Source: Cyrtodaria siliqua (lineage: Eukaryota; Mollusca; Bivalvia; Adapedonta; Hiatellidae). Taken from it: DNA of 64,000 nucleotides. The DNA is taken from NCBI GenBank assembly GCA_037043455.1, contig JAWPHD010002638.1:124001-188000 (forward strand). Reading direction: 5' to 3'. The notes under the pieces were generated by a model. The model saw only the letters and a program-made list of their open reading frames with translations. It did no database searches and was not told the DNA's origin. The translations under genes and the position numbers were made by a program. How positions within the stretch are numbered: the first letter of the stretch is position 1; every line of letters begins with the position of its first letter. This document shows, one piece after another, positions 59,938 to 64,000 of the stretch.

Positions 59938-62900
59938 TGACCTTAAGTAAGTCACATAATCATCCACCTCCAACAACCCACCCCATTTCTTAGTTACGTC
60001 GGATAGGATTTTCTTTGCAAAAGCTCTAGATTCGTTTTCTAACGCTAAGTCTGTCGCGCGTGGTTCCTGTGTGTGACAATCATGGAGTTTAATAAAGCTG
60101 CGTTTGGCATATCTGTCTAATGGCGTTATTCCAGATATATTGGCCTTGTTCATGGATGCACCTTTCTTAATGAGCATATTTACACACTCACATATATCAT
60201 CATCATTGGATGTTAGAGATGGCTTTATTAGTTAATGTAATATAAAATTACCCTCCTTGTCGCATATAGTCGCGTCCACAGTATTAAATTTTAATGCCTC
60301 CACGGTAGCCTGAGGTTCTACGGCTAACGTGTTTTCCAACAAGCACATTAATGGTGTTTTGCCACTTTTGTCTTGCATATCAATACGGGCGTTGTGTGAT
60401 AAGAAATCTCAAATCAACCAAACCAATTCGGCATTCAATTTCTCCGTGTTAATTGAACTACGTTTAACTAAATGGTACATTGCTGAACGTCCTTTATTAT
60501 CAATGGCGTTGACATTTTCACTGTATTTGATTAACCTATATATATATGAAGATTTCAGTTTTATTTGTTGGCAAGCCAGATGTAGAGGCGTCAGCCCCTC
60601 GTTATTGTGCACGTCTTATATGTTATAGTCTGAATAACTTCATCTAAAACATCGACCAGCTTCCATCATCATTGTCAGTAGATGACAAATAATGTAGCAC
60701 GGTGTTACCGTCTGAATCTATGTTCATTAATTTCTTATATTTCTGTTGAATTTGAGTAGTGATGAAAGGGTACGGAGTCTTCCCTTGGCAAACAGAGCTT
60801 AAGGAAACTCATTGAGAGATAAACCTAATATGTTCTTTGCTAATATATCTAGCTGTATCATTATCAATTTCGGGCAGGTGTTCCGCACTAATGCCGTCCG
60901 AGTACAACAAAGACGAAATAAAGCCTTCTTTGAAGAATAAATCCAGGAATAGCGGGTATTTTAGAAGAATAACGTGCATTTCGAAGTCAGCTTGAAGAAA
61001 GCTCTTCAATGAGGCGCGGTCGTACTTTTCGAGTAGCATTTCAATCACAGATATTTACCATGTTTTATCTCTGTCAATAGTTAAAACTTTTTGAAAATAT
61101 CCACGGCCATGTTGCATGGGAGATTTCCCTTTATTTTGTTGCACAATTTAGATAACAATGCCGTCCCAATTTGAGTTGATAAAGCGATTGTCATTTCATC
61201 GATGCTGATGAAATCCCTGTGTTCAATGATCGCATTCGCTATTCTTTCTTTAACACAGTCTTTAATTGAACTGTGACAACAGTGGTAAAGTACTGACATT
61301 CCCGTGTTATCGACATCAGCAATGGATGCACCATTTTCAATAACATATCTGAAAAGCTGTCCAGTACATCTCTCGTTTGTCACTGCCACCATAAGAGGTG
61401 TCACACCATATTTATCAGGTGAATTTATTTGGCATTTATGTTTCAAGCAAACTTGTAACATGTTTTGTTTTGTTTGGTCGTCATATGACGAGTCTGCGAT
61501 ATAGTGAATCACATTTTTATGTATTTTATCTTTAATTGTGATGCCCGTGTTTAAGGAGAGCACATATCTTTTTCAGTAATGTGTGTGTCTTGTCGCAAAT
61601 AAAGTGCATTACAAGAGTTGTACCTTTTAGCATCTGGCCCACATGGATTTGCCCCATTTGCAAGAAACGCTTCCATCATGCTGTAATGAGCGTATGTAAT
61701 CGGAGATCTCCCAGCATTGTCCAAATTATTGATATTCACGTCTGCGCCAGCTGTTACTTACCCATCTGCAATTTCTACACAGACCGATTCGCTGGCGTTG
61801 TCCGATAAAAGCATATTCATCGGATTCTGGCCATCGTTATCTTGGGAGTTTAAGTCTAGTCCGTGTTTTATTAGGCACTGATTCAATTTGCAATCCCCCC
61901 AACAGGGAAAATAACCCGTGTGTCCTTGTGCAAAGTGCAATATAGTTCGATTTCTAAACCGGATATTGACGTCAGCACCGTACTCAACCATTTTATCTAC
62001 AATACCTGCATTTAGACGACAGGTAAGGCACATAGATATCAATACCGGCATCTTACAATTTTTTCACCCATGAAATTTGACAAACGCACTGGGTCACCGA
62101 AGTTCTTACATTCCTCATTCAGTCGTACAAATGTAGCAATGCCATGCACAGTATGAATAGGAAGAACGTGCGTGTTTGCATTGAAGCCTGCAATACATGG
62201 ATTGCAATTTGTTAATCTCGACCTTTTCCACAGACTACAAAAATATCGATTGTATTGCTCACCATTTAACATTTGCAGTTCTGGGTACTTGTATCCTTTA
62301 CAATAACGGGGTTGTTTTACGCCTAGGGATTTAATGTATTCTAATAAACATTGAACAGTTTCTAAGGGGCCAGTATCAACTGCCACTGACAATATACACT
62401 TGCTAGATCTGCTTATTTTAAAAACAGAGGCTCCTAAGTCAAGTAGAAATCTTACATTCCTTATATTATATTTTGTAACGGAGCAACCCAGTGGTGTACA
62501 CAACCGGTCATATGACATATACTCTAAAAGATTCGCTTCGAAGTACTCAATGTCTGTATGTATGTGACCAATAATCTAAGAGATTCTCTTCGACGTACTC
62601 AGAGTCTATATCAGCTCTATTATCAATTAATAATCGAAGTATGTGATTGAAACGATCCGCATAACATGCGAACACAAGAGCTTCAGATAACTCATAATGG
62701 CCATCTGTAGATTTAAAAAAATACTTAATTTCTGTTGCATTTAGAATTGTTAAAACAGCGTTTTCCTTTTTGTTTAGCTTAAGAAAGGGAATCATACCAG
62801 CTGATTCAAAATCTTTTTTCAGAATAGACGACAGCAAATTGCATGAAACCTTTTCATTCGCCCCTATCTTGGTTACATATCTTAACCAACTGTCTAGGAA

Positions 62901-64000
62901 TCTAGGCTCATTCCATGCTTGAAATATACACACATGAGAACAATTACCTTCATGTAGTTCTCTTGTAATGCGCTCAGCAAGATAAGCCGTACATGAGCTA
63001 GGTAGGATAACTACGTCTTCGTGTTGTAATGGCTTGTATCCATAGCATTTGGCTTTCTCAGAGAGAAATTTTAAATCTAGCAATTGTATGGCGTACTTCG
63101 GCTGCGATTTTGTCACAACGATTGAAACTATTTCTTGAATGGAATCATGTTTAAAGACAAATACATCGTGTTTAATTTCTTCGATGAAAACATCCTTTAG
63201 CACTTTGAAAGCGTCTGCGATATCTTGTATTGGTGTATTTGCATTTAACCGTGCTAGTTTGAATGCGTTTAACAACTTCTTTGAATTGCTTGATGCTAAA
63301 GCCTCTAATGCACCGACATCGAATATTTTCTGTTCTGATAACAAACATAAAATCAATACACAATACCTTTCTTTTTCATAGTCATATGTAAACTGTATTT
63401 CCTTTTCCAAAAACAAAATAGGTGTTTCAAAAAACCCGATTCCCTTTTCCCTAAGAACTACACTTGAGCAAAACATTTCGACGCAAAGAGGAAACCCGTA
63501 AGGTGAATCTAAATGTCGTACTGACAATTGTAACGATTCATCGAATTCAATACGGTTATGCTTACTATACCTACTCAACATTTCTTCTTTCTCTTTTGGT
63601 AAAAGGACATTTACAATTTTCGTCAAGTCGACGACACATAGTGGGCCAAATTCCTTAAACCGTCTTACCTTGGAATAAATTTGAGAGAATATATATTTTC
63701 TAGTTGTACAAACAACTTTCAAATCACCATTTCGTTCTTCAACAACTTTCTCCATCAATTCTAGGAGTGACATCCAATCGTTTAACTTTCGTTCGTTAAC
63801 ACTCAGGGACCCAAACATATCGTCTATCATGACAATTTGTTTGTGGGAATGTTTACTCTTTCCTTCTACCATTGCTTTCCAATCTTCAACTGAACTCACC
63901 ACGACTGGAGTGTAACCTCGCACTGAATGCTGTAACAGCACATGATGTGCCATCGTCGACTTTCCATCGCCAGGATTTCCAGGTATCACAACCCAGTTTC
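59938..64000 (-). pseudogene. Decayed paralogue of the STAND-ankyrin exon (partial, runs off the window)
   Basis: Closely related to 7878-13108. The NTPase part is still open from the window edge to about 62560, with Walker A (GNPGDGKST), Walker B (IVMIDDMFG) and TTRKYI intact, for about 480 codons. Downstream the frame is broken repeatedly. A local duplication at 62522-62610 ends the first frame. There are breaks near 62040, 61750 and 61560 and frameshifts between 60612 and 60810. A TGA follows VWLI (about 60410) and a TAA sits inside the former YLVRS motif (about 60235). About 0.9 kb corresponding to 8030-8905 of the intact gene is missing. The normal stop TAA has become TCA (59938-59940). 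The N-terminal exons, if any, lie outside. A shortened NTPase-only product cannot be excluded, but loss of function is more likely. Confidence 0.85.
62522..62610. repeat. Local direct duplication inside the pseudogene
   Basis: CTAAAAGATTCGCTTCGAAG..TACTCAATGTCTGT (62524-62556) is an imperfect repeat of CTAAGAGATTCTCTTCGACG..TACTCAGAGTCTAT (62575-62609), offset about 52 bp. The intact gene has a single copy of the corresponding coding segment. The duplication ends the NTPase frame. Confidence 0.7.

Larger units (their letters stand above)
55631..64000. repeat. Segmental duplication, copy B
   Basis: Collinear with 2629-13108 (flank, 163-bp array, 31-bp and 24-bp repeats, STAND-ankyrin exon), continuing past the window end. 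Relative to copy A it lacks about 1 kb after 57345, has about 125 extra bases at 59397-59522, and has an internal deletion in the exon. Confidence 0.85.

Overview
The window looks like nuclear DNA of a bivalve mollusc. It is AT-rich and has spliced genes, GT-AG introns of several kilobases and LINEs. Tandem arrays are dense, and many are framed by TCCGTCC-rich heads and short inverted ends of the kind scattered through bivalve genomes. The species cannot be fixed from sequence alone. I see no rRNA, no intact tRNA, no CRISPR and no prokaryotic gene organisation.

The one host gene that can be modelled fully lies on the minus strand from 26976 down to 7878. Its four exons join in frame (605, 140, 144 and 5231 nt) and give a 2039-residue protein: an N-terminal SAM domain, an acidic linker, a STAND-type P-loop NTPase close to the nSTAND3 family, and more than twenty ankyrin repeats up to the C terminus. 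The NTPase and all ankyrins sit in one 5.2-kb exon. This resembles animal innate-immune receptors: an adaptor-like oligomerisation domain, a switch ATPase and a ligand-binding repeat tail. Introns 2 and 3 are filled with transposon-derived arrays: a foldback element, a TTC tract, a G-rich minisatellite with poly-G runs and a Tx1/L1-like LINE remnant.

A second copy of the large exon occupies 59938-64000 on the same strand and runs off the window end. It is a decayed paralogue with frameshifts, nonsense codons, a lost stop and an approximately 0.9-kb ankyrin deletion. Its 3' flank (55.6-59.9 kb) is collinear with the 3' flank of the intact gene (2.6-7.8 kb), so gene and flank were duplicated together.

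Between the two lies about 28 kb without a recognisable gene (27-55 kb). It holds minisatellites (27.7-30.4 kb), a mosaic of repeated 1-2 kb segments (31.8-39.1 kb) interrupted by a 3.4-kb Helentron/HINE-like element with about twenty 145-bp units, an approximately 310-bp array (42.1-44.05 kb), a short GGGGGCAT-type element (44.2 kb) and an approximately 150-bp array (45.7-46.9 kb).

A 5'-truncated LINE (48876-53727) with an RRM-like ORF1 remnant, an endonuclease and a reverse transcriptase is sandwiched precisely between two 2.4-kb direct copies of the same host sequence. This has the geometry of a giant target-site duplication. One copy was later hit by a 232-bp MITE inside a tRNA-like T-arm; the other copy preserves the empty site.

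The strongest points for a second look are the SAM-STAND-ankyrin gene and its dying paralogue, the LINE with kilobase-scale flanking duplications, the HINE-like elements with central arrays, and a perfect nuclear-receptor DR2 motif repeated about twenty times in the 145-bp array.
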